Source of the DNA: Melanocharis versteri
Lineage: Eukaryota > Chordata > Aves > Passeriformes > Melanocharitidae
Length of the DNA: 64,000 nucleotides
Direction of reading: 5' to 3'
Assembly: GCA_013397845.1 (NCBI GenBank)
Contig: VZTG01004161.1
Span: forward strand, 2,692,495-2,756,494
A program made the position numbers and the translations under genes. Under the pieces are notes generated by a model. That model did no database searches. It was not told where the DNA came from and saw only the letters and a list, made by a program, of their open reading frames with translations. Positions 37,544-49,581 of the stretch are shown here, one piece after another. How positions within the stretch are numbered: the first letter of the stretch is position 1; every line of letters starts with the position of its first letter.

Positions 37544-40500
37544 AGGCAGGAGAGGAGAAAATTAACTGGGGGCAGAGAGGATGTCTCCAAAGAAAGCCAG
37601 AAAGCACCTACACATAGCATATAAATAAAGACTTTCCTGTCCCTAATTTTGACACATGTGGAAATAGACCTTTTTGCTGTGCACGCTGGTGGATCTGGGG
37701 GTGGATCTCAGCAGCTGCAAGAGGAGCACACACTCCTCAGCGACTCCTTTCACGTCAGGATGGAGGCAAGGAGAGACCCGCGGATGTCCACCCACTGCTC
37801 CTTCCCTCAGCTCCTGCACACCCAACAGTCAAAAAGCCCCAGATATTGGGCAACTTTAGCATCCCCAAGGACAAGGCAGGATTCCTGCCCACGCACACCT
37901 CAAAACTCTCTATTTCCTTCCACTGAAGCAACTTGTACCCCTCAAACTGGAAGCGTAACAAAAAACCATAAATGGAATCTCCCGTTTCAGCGTGTTTTCC
38001 AAAGACAGAACACCTGTGTGCACGTAGGAGGAAAAACCTGAGCTCAAGCTTAGGCACCCAGAAAAAGGACCCACGTCAAGCCCATTATTTCAAGCCAGCG
38101 TAATTTTCCTAGAACTGGCAGGGACTTGGGTTAATCTGGCTTGCAGATGGGGAGAGGCTCTCGCACGGGGTCCGGCACAGGAGCTCGGTGTGTTTAGAAC
38201 AGGCAGTAGGTCTGAGCATGATGCTGGCAGTGAGTCAGGTCAGCCCCGCGTCCGGGCGGCTGAGGTTTCACAGGACAGAGTCAGCAACTTTCTCAGCTCC
38301 AGTTAAAGCACAGAGTGAGCTAAAGATGAAAAAACGGCCAGAAGCCAAGCCTCTAAAAGCTGAGAATACATAATTTGATGCTAAAGTAGGTTTGATGTCT
38401 ATTGAGCTGGCTCTCTGGTACACTTTCCTGCATTGGCTGCTTCGCATTGCATCAGGCGGGAGCGTAACACTACCACTTGTTCACAGCTTGCACTGCAGCT
38501 TGGCTTCTGAAGCAGTGAGCCAACAGGCCAGGTAGATTCAAACTTGCCACGCAGAGAGTTGTGTCAGTGTTTGGGTGTTGTTTGGGCAAGCTTCCATTAA
38601 AAGCAGTTTATTTTCCCCAAAGCTTTGGCAAGGAAGTAAATATGCTAAAAGGGCCAAGACACACATGGCCTATCCATCAGCTTCTTCCCTCTGGATGAAT
38701 GACTTTAACACCATAATCCATCTGTCTGGTACATCTGAAAATGGTTCAGGATCCATTTCTGTCAGCCCTCCTTTGATGGTTCCAAATGAGGGTACCCAAG
38801 CCAGAGGGAACGAGGCTTTTAGGGGGTTTTCATTCTACCAGTCCTACCATCTCCTGAACTTCCCTTCACCTGCTGCTAGATGGAGGAGGAATGGTTCACT
38901 TCAGACAGTAGAATTTGGGGTCAGCCTTCCTTTAAACCAACAAGCTAACCCCCAAAAGGACTGAATACTGCACCAAACAACTTCAGCAAATCTAAGAAAC
39001 CCTTACTGATACTTGCTTGTGTCTGCAGGGAGCTTGACACAGCAGAGGGTCACTGTAGGGCCCCAAAACAACAGAGGTTTTGCTCCCTTGGGGGAAAACC
39101 CAGCATCTTGGGGTCTTTTCTTCACACAGCCAAGGTGACAGAGGCAAGGCCTCATGGGGCAGCAGAGAAGCACTGACCTGGTTAACACTTACACATGCAC
39201 ATACCACATTAACATATGCTGTTTTCCTATTTCTCATCTGGTTTCATTAAATTAGATGGAGGCATCACACTAGGCTCTGCATACAGGCTAGCAAATCATT
39301 CGCCACGGGAACTGAGGGTGTCTGGAGATTTTACATCTTTTTTTCCATTAGGAACAAGAGACTTGTAATTCTGGCACTGAGATGAGCTGAGGGCATCAGT
39401 TTCCATGCAAATCCCTATGATATCAGTCTCATTATGGGGGAAAATAAAAGTTCAAAAACGCAGGAATTGGAGAAAAGCCAAAGAATAGGAAAATGAGAGG
39501 CTGAGCCCTTAACTGAGCAAAGCTGAGAGAGGTCACTTTTCCTGCCTTCTCTCTTCAGCATGGTCAGTTTGCAATCACACATTGCTACCATGTAGTAGTG
39601 TTCCTTCTTGATAAAAAAAATCTGCATTTTCAAGGCTGGCGGGTCTGTCATCCTGCCGTTTGGTTCTCACAAAAGCCAGGAAAATTTATTTATCTTGAAG
39701 GTATTTATAACTTTCCAAAGATACAACACACTGGGTTGGCTGTAAGAAATGGTCTGTAAATTGTTGAGGAAACATCTGAAATTATATCAGTGATTTACCA
39801 GACACATACTGCAAATGCATTTTTATGTACAGATATAAAGTAGGAATTGCACTTCTGGGATCCCAGTTTCCAGTCTGTTAGCATGGTACTGCATGCAGAC
39901 ACACCAGCTCATATAACTCTGTCTCTGAAAGCTCTTCAGAGAACTCTGCTGTGTGCCAGAAACTGAGAAAGCAAATTGTTACAGCCTGGCACCCTCAAAA
40001 TCCTATCTTGCCTTTTCCCTGCTTCTGCAGCTTCACCTCTGCTACCGAGTTCTTCTTTTAAGAACCAATACCATCCTACTTCAGGCCAGGCTTTTATGTA
40101 TATGCATATCTGTGCATGTCAAACCCCAAAAGGAAAGGCTTTCCTCGAGGAACTGGCTCAGTTCAGAGTCTGTTTCCCATTTCGGATATCGCCATCACCA
40201 CACCAACTGCTCGCCCCTGGATGGAAAGAGAAAAGAAGACTGAGAAATAAGAGCCGCCTAAAATTTTTTCCATCAAAGTCTAGACACGTCATTACAGGGA
40301 AATGGTCTGCAACAGAGGTGCTCTGAAAGTAAAAATTCCTGAATAAAAAAAGCCGCTCAAAAAAGGTTTCCAGAAATGTTTGGGTGTTTTTATTCTCCTT
40401 TCCCTTCATTTCATGAGGTGCTAATGATGGCATGTCACAGGATAGCACAGAAGCTCCACTTCTTATTGTATTTTGAATATGAGCCAAGGATCGGAACCAA

Positions 40501-41262
40501 TTTAAACCACCTTTTTTTTAACATCAGGCTTTTGTTACATGGGAGCCAAGAGACATTTCAAAACAACGATGTTATTCAAAATACATAGGGAAGTCTGCCT
40601 CATTGGCTTGGTAATGTAAAATTTATTTTTAGTCAAAAAGAAGTCAGTTTTTTGAAAGGTCACTGGAAAAGCACAATCGGCAGATGCTGAATGGCTCCTT
40701 CTTATTTAACTACTCAGTCATGAGGACTAGGGAAGAGTGGCAGATGTTTCAGCCATCACTGTGAGAAATGCTTGTTTTAGTCCTAAACATGAGTCCATAC
40801 ACTCTGGAAATTAATGTGAGCCATTGTGGATGCGTCCTATTAAAGAAACACTAAAACAGATCTGACATTTTAAATATTTACATGTTTTCCAGTCCAGATT
40901 GCCCATTGTTTGGGTGCTTGTTCCCTTCCCCTCCATCCCTATCTCTGATTGGGATAAATAAAGTAACATACACACCAGGGCCCATTCTCTGAAGTTGAAC
41001 TGCTTAATCACAAAGAAAAGAAAATTTAAAAAAACCAGCAGATGTCAGATTCCAATAAGCTGTGTGGTGCTTGCTGCTGACTTTTGCCTTTCTGTGGATG
41101 GACCAGCTGTCAGACAGCCTGCAATGCCCATCTTTCGGTCCAATTTGAGAATGGAGCACTGTAAGAAGGGGCTTAGCTCATTAAAAAAAATGTAGAGGAA
41201 AGAGAACAGTTCATGGGAACAGTTTTGTGTTAAGAGGTGCCTTCGCAGCTGGTGGAGGAGCA

Positions 41263-41365
41263 TTTCAGTAATGCATTTCATCAGGGATCATGTGTTCCTT
41301 TATACCTTCATGGTCAGTGGAGGTGTAAAGAAACACATGGTCCCTGATGAAATGCAGTACTGAAA
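41263..41365 (+). repeat. Near-perfect inverted repeat (45-bp stem, 13-nt loop)
   Basis: The left arm 41263-41307 starts TTTCAGTAATGCATTTCATC. The right arm 41321-41365, read as reverse complement, starts TTTCAGTACTGCATTTCATC. The two arms differ at four of 45 positions, and the loop (41308-41320) is about 13 bases. In a + strand RNA two of the four differences would be U:G wobbles, leaving only two mismatches; a - strand RNA would have three mismatches and one wobble. It has the shape of a long microRNA-type or hpRNA precursor or of a hairpin MITE. I see no target-site duplication at its edges. Confidence 0.85.
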
Positions 41366-42589
41366 ACACTAAATAAGGATACTAATGTATTTCGGACAAG
41401 TTTCTGGGAACTCTGTAACTTCCCTCTGCAGTCATCTCAGCTGGAGTTACCTGGTAGCAAGCTCAAGAAAAACCCATCAAGTTGGTTTTCTTAATTTCCT
41501 TCAACAAGGGCTCAGGAATGTCAGACACACTTGCTATGGCATGACATTTCCTACAAGATTATTTAAAGATGAAGTGCTGTGAGCAAGAAGCCCTAATCCT
41601 AAACTCAGCATTAATGCAGGCTTTGGATCACTGACGGACACGGCCAGCCTCCTCTGGCCAAGCACCAAACTTTCACCTCTCCCTCCAAACTGGGGCTGCT
41701 GCATGCTGGAGAGATCTGCCCTGAGCTTTATAGTGGGATTTATTTATTGGAGCATGCCAAAGTGCTTTGAGGCAGCTGATGTATGGCTGCTAATGTGTAG
41801 TAACTACTGTTGTATTAGCAGCACATTGTACCAGCTGTCAACAAAATAAATTATCTGGGATGCTATTTGGAGACTGAGAGCTGAGCAGTTCTGTTTGGCC
41901 TCTGAGAAAAACATGTATTTTGCTTCACATCATAAACTCTACACATAAACAAACATAAAGCTACTGTTCATAAATCAGTTTTCCAAGAGCATAAAACTAC
42001 TAAACTATACACAGCCTTGAGAATTGGTCTATGGAGACAGATTGCCAACATCAGAGTTTAATGTTGCATGAGAGTCCACTGAAGGCACAGCTTGAAAGTG
42101 CAAAATACTTGTGAGTATAAGGTCTTAGCACCTCCCTGTCACCAAATCCCATGGGGGGAACAGTGACAAGTCCCATCCACCCTCCTGAACCACTCTGCTT
42201 CTCAGAGGGATGGAGTAAAACCAGGGGACAGCACAATCATTCACTCAATTTTAACCTAGATACTACGCCAAACATCTCCTGAGATGTTCCAAATAGCGTT
42301 TGGAAACTCCTATTTGTGTTGCACAAGAAAGCTGACACACCCCAAATTTGTACTTTCTGGAGCACTGAGGGAGCCACATCAGCCCAGCTACACACTGACA
42401 CGGAGTTAAATCCCAGCCCATCTGCAAATTTTACCATGGACTTCAGAGGCATCCATGCAGTCCTCAGCCATTAAGACACACATTACAGATAATTAGCCTA
42501 GAAATGGTCTGCAGCTGAGATAGCCACTGGCGTGGTCCTTGAAGGCTTTAAAAAAAAAAAAAACAGAAAAACCCAAAAAGACAAAAAAC

Positions 42590-43060
42590 CCCAAGGCTCC
42601 AGATATCCTGCTACAGCAGCAGGGCTGGCCTGACTGTGAGCGTGGGGTGGGCAGGTAAGGGTGGAGAGCAGCAGAAGGCAAAGGAGAGAGTTCTCTGAGG
42701 GTGCAGAAAGCCAAAGGGCACAGGCCTGGGGTCAGCGCTGTGACACCCAAGCACCAGCCTGAGACTCCCCGTCGTTGCCTTGGTCCTGCCCAAGGAGGCG
42801 ACTGGAGCTTCCCACCCTGCCTGACACGGTGGGAATCAGCTGGCAGCGGGGAGGATGAGGAGGGCACTTCTCCTGCAGCTCGTTCTGGCAGCTGTGCTTC
42901 ACAGCACAGAGTTCCCGTGGGTCCAGCCTGGGACATCCCTGGGCTGAGTGCCCGGGCTGCGGTCCCAGCACCTCCCCTGGCCCAGCCGTGCTGTGTCCCA
43001 AATCCCCGGGCTGAAGCAAGCTGCTGTGCTTGCACAATGCGATGCAGAGTCCCAAACACA
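42590..43060. other. GC-rich intergenic patch next to an A-rich tract
   Basis: A stretch of about 470 bases is markedly GC-rich compared with its surroundings, immediately right of an A-run (42549-42563) and an A/C-rich segment. Open frames span it on both strands (for example 42493-43131 on - and 42701-43213 on +), as expected for GC-rich DNA with few stop codons. It shows no recognisable domain and CpG is not especially dense. Function is unknown. Confidence 0.5.
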
Positions 43061-46000
43061 GGAACCATGCCCAGCTGGGTATTTCTGCCTCTGCTCTTCC
43101 AGCCACGCCAGCTGTTACACTCTAAGGCCACTTGTAGGCAGGTTTATTTTGACACCTACACTTCTTTAGTTAGTGGATTAAGAAGCCCAAGTGAAAAACC
43201 TGCTAAACTGTAGTGTTTTACAATATTTGCTGTAGCAAAGGACCATCATTAGGGGATAATTCAGCCTCCCTCTCCTTTCTGTAATGGCTATTGAAGGAGC
43301 CAAGGGCAACATCCTAACCTCAGTGGTTTATGTAAGTGCTTAATTCCAGCTAAATTGGTCCTGACCTGATTTGATAGAGTAGCAAGATTTTATGTTGTTT
43401 TGTTGGGGTTTTTTTTAATGTGAATACTACATATGTACCATAATACTTTAATTGTTTTGGGCCTTTTGCAACGAGGGCAACAGTTTTAATTAAAACTAAT
43501 GGTCTGAAATACATTATCAACAGAACCAAAGGATGGCAACCAGTGTCACAGCCATCAGCTATGGAAAATGCAACATTCACCTCCAGTCTGAAGCCCATTT
43601 AAGCATCCTCAGGCCTCCCAGAGAAGACAGTGATCTCTGATGCCTTGGAGAATGGAGGCACAGGCCTCCAGTTTGGAGCTTTTAAAAGCTACAGTAATAA
43701 ATATTTTAGCTTTCCAAACATAGGTGTGAAAGATTAAAAGCAATCGAAGCACTGGGGTACCTTTGTAAAGACTGGCCTGTTTCAATCCCACAGGTCAATC
43801 TACAGTGTTTGACTGATAGCTCTTTTAACCTGTAAGAAAAGAACCTTGAAAAGATCCGGTTTACAGATCTGTTTACAGTTTAGAATCTAAACTGATGAGG
43901 TATAGCAGCCGGGATCATCTTACATTACTGTAAAGTTATCTAGAGAGCTAGAGCTGTCGGCCAGGCTGCAAAAAATCAGTAACGTAGCAAGTAACATAGA
44001 AAACAGGAGATTTCCCCATTGAGAATATGGATCTCGTGCTGTCAGTACGCAGAGCTGGATTTAGTTCAAGAACTGCTGCAGTCATATTGGCTTTGCTTCC
44101 AAACATTGCAACGCTGGAAGTTTTATCTACAACAGTCTAGCAGATGTCGTGTCTAGCACCTTTAGACTTTGTCATCTTCAGATGAATTAAATCTCCCATG
44201 ATGGGCTCCAGTGTGGTGCAAATTCCACTCATATGGTCAGCTGGGTACACCTGAGCCATCTGAGACGAGCTCCAGGGTTCCTCTATAGAGACCCCTGCAG
44301 GGTGAACCTTTCCCACGGGTGAATTCCAAATGTTTCCCAGCAGGCAGAAACTTTCTGTGTCCGTTTTCTTTGCAAGCATCCACTACTGAAACCAAGGCTT
44401 AAATGAATCTGTGAAGCTCTGAACACGGATTCTCCTACCCTCTTTGACCCTTCAGATTAGGCAATGCTGCTGGAAATCAGTTCCACACCCAGCATGCACC
44501 AAAAAGCCCACAACAGCAACAAAGAAGGGGAGAAGGCACCAGGACAAGGGCCATGGGAGCCAGCAGGGGTGAGTTCTTCCCTATAACCAAGTTCCATCAC
44601 TGCCAATGCAAGTGTTTCCCTCCCTCCCAAAAACTCACCTGGCTGTCAGTGCATCAGTAGTGGCTACAGATGCACACGCAGCCCAGGAAAAACATAAACC
44701 CCTCCTTTGTCCAGTCTCTCTCCTTACTAAGGTCACCAAGTGTAATGTGTTACCTGCTGCCAGCTGAGCCTGGGCAGTGCACCAAGGACACACAGAGTCA
44801 ACAGCAAACCCAAGATAAGATACATTAGCTCAAGCTTTGGTGATGGAGGTTTAAACTAATCCCTTTAACCTTGAATTTGCAGTAGGTAAAGAGCACACGT
44901 GCAAGTAATTGTTTCACCTCATCTTACACAGGTTAAGCTGTGGCAATACATCTGCTCAGTCTAAGCTGCTCGTTTCCATTTCTGGATGCAAGGTGTTGGC
45001 ACAACAGTGCTGAGACTCTTCAGGATTCAAATTCAGCATTGCAGCATGAGAGGGAGGTCAAAACAAGGATTAAAAAGTCAGCCAGGCCCGTAAGGACAGT
45101 GCAGTCTCCAGCAATGTTCCTTGGGGATAAAGTATGACAGAACTTTTTCCAGAAACACATTTCTCAGTGCCATATGTTCAGATGATGAACTTAAGTCATT
45201 TCCAGTGAAATGACATCTACATTAGTGCCTTCCTTCTGACACATTCAAAATTGAACATAAACTGGCAGGAATTCAGATAAACAGTTCCACAGAAGATACT
45301 CCCAGATTTTGCAGCTGATCATCTCCAGATCTGCTGTATAAGCAAGAAGTCTCCACCTGTTCATGCATAAACAAGATTAAAAAACCCAAACAGATGGGGA
45401 CTTAATCCCCAACTCCATGACCACTGACGTTAGACAAAATTAGGAACACGCCTCACTAAAACCTTTGCTTATACTGGAAAAATCATCAAAACTGGGCTTC
45501 TGTAAAGACAAAGTATTGCCATTCCAAAGTACTGCACTAATGTGGTGATTTCACTCTATGAAGGGAGACATCTGACTTTAAATAATGATTATAAGCACAG
45601 AGTATTCAACATGATCAAGCAACAACTGAACATGCAGAAGTAAAGTGGAAAACTCATGCCTCAAACAATCCAACCTGAGGAACAGAGGAGCAAATAGCTG
45701 CCCATCTCCCACCATCTTAGGACCACTTAAAGTGGCCACCCCCCCCTTGTTCACACTATCAACTAGCCTTAAAATACAGAAAAACAGCCAAAACTGCTGC
45801 TGCTATTCCAGCAAGCTTTAAAACATGCCTTATGCTAAGGATGGTTCTTAAAGAGAAGCACAGGTTTGGCTCTCCTGTCTTGGTTCCCCTTCCCTCAGCT
45901 CCTGCTGAAAGGCACAGTGTTTCTACATTTAACAGAAGTCCTGCACCAGCCAAAGGAATCCCTTCACATCTGGGACTGGGGAGGAGGGGAAGATTCCCCT

Positions 46001-46457
46001 CTCAAGTTCCACAGAGGTAACAAAAAGGAATAATTGCTCCTGTATGTTCACAGTGTAGTAGCAGTGAATTTTAAACTGCTCATAATGGGGCTCCTGTGAT
46101 GCAGGAGCTTCTGAGAAGGTCCCAGAGCAAGGAGAAGCACATCACTGTCTCAAACCTGAATCATAACTATTTCCTTGACAGATCTGAAAGTTAACCTACT
46201 GCAAGCATGAAACTTTACCCTCCTAAAAAATTTTACTCCCTTTCTATTCTAAGGGACAATTTACCAACAGAATCTGCAGTGGGAAATGCTGAAAGGAATG
46301 TTTCGTCTTCAGGAACACACTCCACCACACACTGCTCCACTTTACATTGCCCTTCTGCCTGAAAGAAGGAAAAAACCGACACAACAACCTCAAGACTATT
46401 TGAGACTGATAAAAATGTACCCAGTTCAGAATTTTTTTCTTACTAATGAATAAAACT

Positions 46458-46473
46458 GGGAGGGGGGGGTGGG
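46458..46473 (+). other. Short G-run tract
   Basis: GGGAGGGGGGGGTGGG is a compact stretch that fits a minimal G-quadruplex pattern on the + strand, about 0.8 kb beyond the proposed RGCC 3' end. Confidence 0.6.
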
Positions 46474-47255
46474 AATCATATGGTGTTTAATAAGACCCAA
46501 ATGTTTCAGTCAATTTTTAGGAAATCTAAAAACCAGGAAGATGGATTTGCACCATCCTTACGGTGTTCCTATTAGGAAATACACAGTAGGTTTTCCCCAG
46601 ACTGCAGAAGGCAGGTCTGAATCTGTCCTTCAAGGTCCCCCCAGCAAGTAGCTGTGTCACAGGCACGCACACACTCCAGACACACTCAGAGACAGCAGAT
46701 CAAGGGGCTACAATAACTGAAGCACTCAAGCAACTGCTCACGAGACAGCTTTGGTCAAAATGAAGCAGGGGTTCAAACCAGCCCAGCCCCAGCTCACTCG
46801 GCCTGAACAGACAGGAGAGCACGGCTCAGACAGCAGAGCCAGGTGTAATGCCTGCAGCAGCTGGAGGAGAGTTCACATAATGACATTCCCAGTGCCTAAT
46901 GCATATGGAAAGAATCAGGTTCCTTGTAAAAATACAGGTTCACCTTCCCTCTTTCAGCACCACACTGACGGCCAGGAAGTCTTTTCAGAGTGGTTGACTG
47001 TTCCAGACCCAAGGGCCTGGTGTTAGAAACCTCCAGACACAAGTATTTTCTCAGTCCTACAGGACCTCCATACCTTTAAACTGATGGGCCCAGATGCCTG
47101 ACCTCCCAAATAGTGAGTGCTTCGTGTCAAATGGTCTGAGAGTTTAAAACCAGCTTTTACACAGGGTTTAAAGTAGGTGTTATTGTTCAAATGTCTACTA
47201 AGTCAGTGTTATTTCGTTTGTATTAACACAAATCTGAAGTAACAGTTTGACCAAA

Positions 47256-47261
47256 TTTATT
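47256..47261 (-). terminator. RGCC: Candidate RGCC polyadenylation signal AATAAA
   Basis: TTTATT on the + strand is AATAAA on the - strand, about 590 nt after the RGCC stop. A second AATAAA lies closer to the stop at 47474-47479. Either would give a 3' UTR of roughly 0.4-0.6 kb. I cannot tell which is used. Confidence 0.45.
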
Positions 47262-47851
47262 ATTTTCCTGATTGTATTAATTTTACATAGTACAAAGTTC
47301 TCTTATCTAAGCAATCACATTAAACTAGCATAACGAATTTTGCCTAACAGGAAATACACCATTATCAAGATATTTTAAAGCATGTTGTTTTCAATAAGAG
47401 TTTAATTTGTACTTATATTTCAGAGTTTGCGTGTTCATAGGAAGCTTCCAGACATCTGGATTCCAGATCAGGATTTATTTGCATACAAAAATATATTATA
47501 ATGGAAAAAAGCATTAAAGTTTTCAACTATATAAAATTACAAATATATTTGCCTAAAAGCAACTTTAAATTAAAATTAAAATTCAAGCTATATTTTAAAG
47601 CAAAATACAGCTCTAACATTTAAGTTATCTTATTCCCTCTGCTGCAAAGTAAAAAAAAAAAAAAAAAAAAGAAAACAAAACCAAACCAAAACCAATGTTG
47701 CCAGTTAAATACTTGTAAGAGTTCACAAAGGTTATGTTCTGAGGGTATCTTGGGGAGCGAAGTTATCAGACAAGGGCAGCAGTTCTCACTGATTGATGTC
47801 ACTCATCCTTCAGAGGACATTCACAGGCAGGCACAATGCTGAAAATTCATT
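47262..47851 (-). other. RGCC: RGCC 3' UTR (proposed)
   Basis: AT-rich sequence between the RGCC stop and the distal AATAAA. It includes a run of 20 A on the + strand at 47651-47670, that is a U20 tract in the transcript, followed on the + strand by an (A2-4C1-2)-type imperfect repeat to about 47693. The extent is inferred from the position of the polyadenylation signal only. Confidence 0.55.
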
Positions 47852-47859
47852 TCACATAC
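47852..47859 (-). CDS. RGCC: RGCC last coding exon (two bases of Ser, Met, stop)
   Basis: On the - strand the acceptor TGTATTTTCAG is followed by GT ATG TGA. GT completes the Ser codon left open by the previous exon (A|GT), giving the C-terminus ...RTLASM. This is the ending known for mammalian RGCC. Only eight coding bases are in this exon; the rest is 3' UTR. The exact match of phase and C-terminal residues makes the call firm despite the tiny size. Confidence 0.9.
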
Positions 47860-49518
47860 CTGAAAATACAGAACAAGAAAGATCATTAAGTTCCCTATTG
47901 AATAAGATTGCATGTTGTTGACATATCAGACACTTGCCTATGCCCAGCTTGCTAGACCGCCTGACAAACCAAATTATGTCTTTTTTTAAGTTAACATGAA
48001 AGCTGAAATGCTGGTGTGCAAAAAAGACAAGGCAAGCACTGTTCTAACAAGTGCATCAGGCTTGAAAAGGTATGTACAAAGTTCTGTGTAACCTCAAGCA
48101 TATAAATACAACTCCTCAAAAATGTGATGACAAATACCAGATGGAAGTTGGACTTCTTCCTCACTGTACAGTGAGACTGTACAAATTAGACTCTGCTGAG
48201 ATCCCTGCAGATTTATCTGGTTGGGATAAAAAAAAAAATCACACACAAAAAAAAGTGCAAAACCACTAGAGCAGGTGGTAGTTCCTGCCTTCATCTTTGA
48301 TGTACCTTGCAAGGGAAAAATGAAACCTACATATTATAGGCAGCCCCCTCAGAGGTAGCTGCAACAGGGCTGTGCAAGATACAGCAATCTAAATATTTAC
48401 CAGTTTGGGCTTTCATTGTCCTACACAAACCTTCAAAAACTTGGATTTTTTTCAGAAGAGTGGTCAATTAAATTACAGTGGCAAAGATGGAGTTAGCTCC
48501 AGCTTACATCTATGACAGAAGACAGGAAACTAGAAAATGTATTATAAGTATGAGAAGTGAAACCAGGATTAAGATACAAGTGAGACAGCAGGGAAGCAGG
48601 AAGCACGTAAGGGCAGCTGTCTCGAATTAAGTCCACATCTTCAAGAAATACAGGGAAGGGAAAATACCTAATGAATACATGAAACTCTCATAGTTTGAGA
48701 GGGCTTTGTTTATGCTGCTATTTAAGTCTAGTCCTACAACTTGTTGGTTTGGGCTCTATAGCCTAGTTCCACACAAAAAACCCCCAACCTGAAACACAAA
48801 ATAAATGGTATTATGTCCACAACAGGAGAGGAAGATGCAAAAGGAGTAGACAGAGTACATGGTTGGCAATAAGTGGCAAATTTTTTGGTTGTTTTTCCTT
48901 AAAAATTATAATGAAGAATTCATCACTGTAGCTGAAAGATACAATTTCTAGATAGTGGCAGAAAAAGTGATCTAAATCCCATTCCTGATAAAGACATGAA
49001 CAAACAGGATTTTGACATTTAGTTTAAGTCAACAAATACAGATTTCTGCTCCTTCATTCTTTCATAAAGCAAATTCTAGAACAAAAAGGTTTTTCCACAC
49101 CTATGGATACTTCTCCAGTTACTTAGCTTTATAATGAAGAAATAGATCAGCAGTTTTTAAGCTGTTTTGAGTATTTAAGAAACTGTTGTTTATTTATCAA
49201 TCCACTGTCAAAGAGGGGTGAATTGCGGCTGACTCAGAGGTGGGAACAGCGGTTCATTGAGTTCAGCCTTCATCACACAGGCTAAACTGCATGCCTTGAA
49301 CGTTCAGACAAAGGCTGAATTTAGTCTGTTTTGCCTTCTTATCCGTATAATGATCCCCAGGACTAGCAAAGTAAAAGGAAGCCACGTTATTTAAACTATT
49401 TCTATTTTTCCCTTTCCTCTCTCCCCATACATTGTCTTTCTTTCATCACTCATTCTTTTCATTACTCTTTGTAACAAGTACCAAGTGAGATGCAAGCCAC
49501 TAATAAAAGTCTACTTAC
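47860..49518 (-). other. RGCC: RGCC intron 3
   Basis: A 1.66-kb intron, donor GTAAGT (at 49518 going down) and acceptor TATTTTCAG. It contains a 16-bp perfect palindrome CTCACTGTACAGTGAG at 48160-48175 and, on the - strand, an AATAAA (TTTATT at 49189-49194) about 325 nt after the donor. Nothing else is recognised. Confidence 0.85.
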
Positions 49519-49581
49519 TTGCCAGTGTCCTGTCAAGATCAGCAATGAAGTCCTCCAGTTCTTTCGTGTCTCCGAGCTTTG
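49519..49581 (-). CDS. RGCC: RGCC coding exon 3
   Basis: 63 nt between the acceptor CCTTATTTTGCAG and the donor GGCAA|GTAAGT on the - strand. It completes an Ala codon (G|CA), reads [20 protein letters not shown] and leaves one base of a Ser codon. The acidic, amphipathic block [14 protein letters not shown] is the most conserved C-terminal part of RGCC. There are no substitutions that would suggest decay. Confidence 0.96.

Larger units (their letters stand above)
22723..47255. other. Intergenic region between convergent VWA8 and RGCC
   Basis: About 24.5 kb separates the VWA8 stop from the RGCC 3' end, including the VWA8 3' UTR whose end is undetermined. Open frames here are short, lie on both strands over the same bases and carry no recognisable domain, so I call no coding gene. 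Recognised content is two CR1 fragments, a local tandem repeat at 24.8 kb, a 9-bp-stem palindrome at 25.9 kb, a G-quadruplex-type tract at 37.5 kb, a long perfect-like hairpin at 41.3 kb, a GC-rich patch at 42.6-43.06 kb and a G-run at 46.46 kb. The rest is unremarkable, moderately AT-rich sequence in which a non-coding RNA cannot be excluded. Confidence 0.75.

Noticed and set aside
42493..43131. 212-codon open frame on the - strand with a 170-codon frame opposite
   Set aside because: Low-complexity Pro/Gly/Arg/Ser-rich translations on both strands, no family resemblance and high GC; expected from few stop codons.
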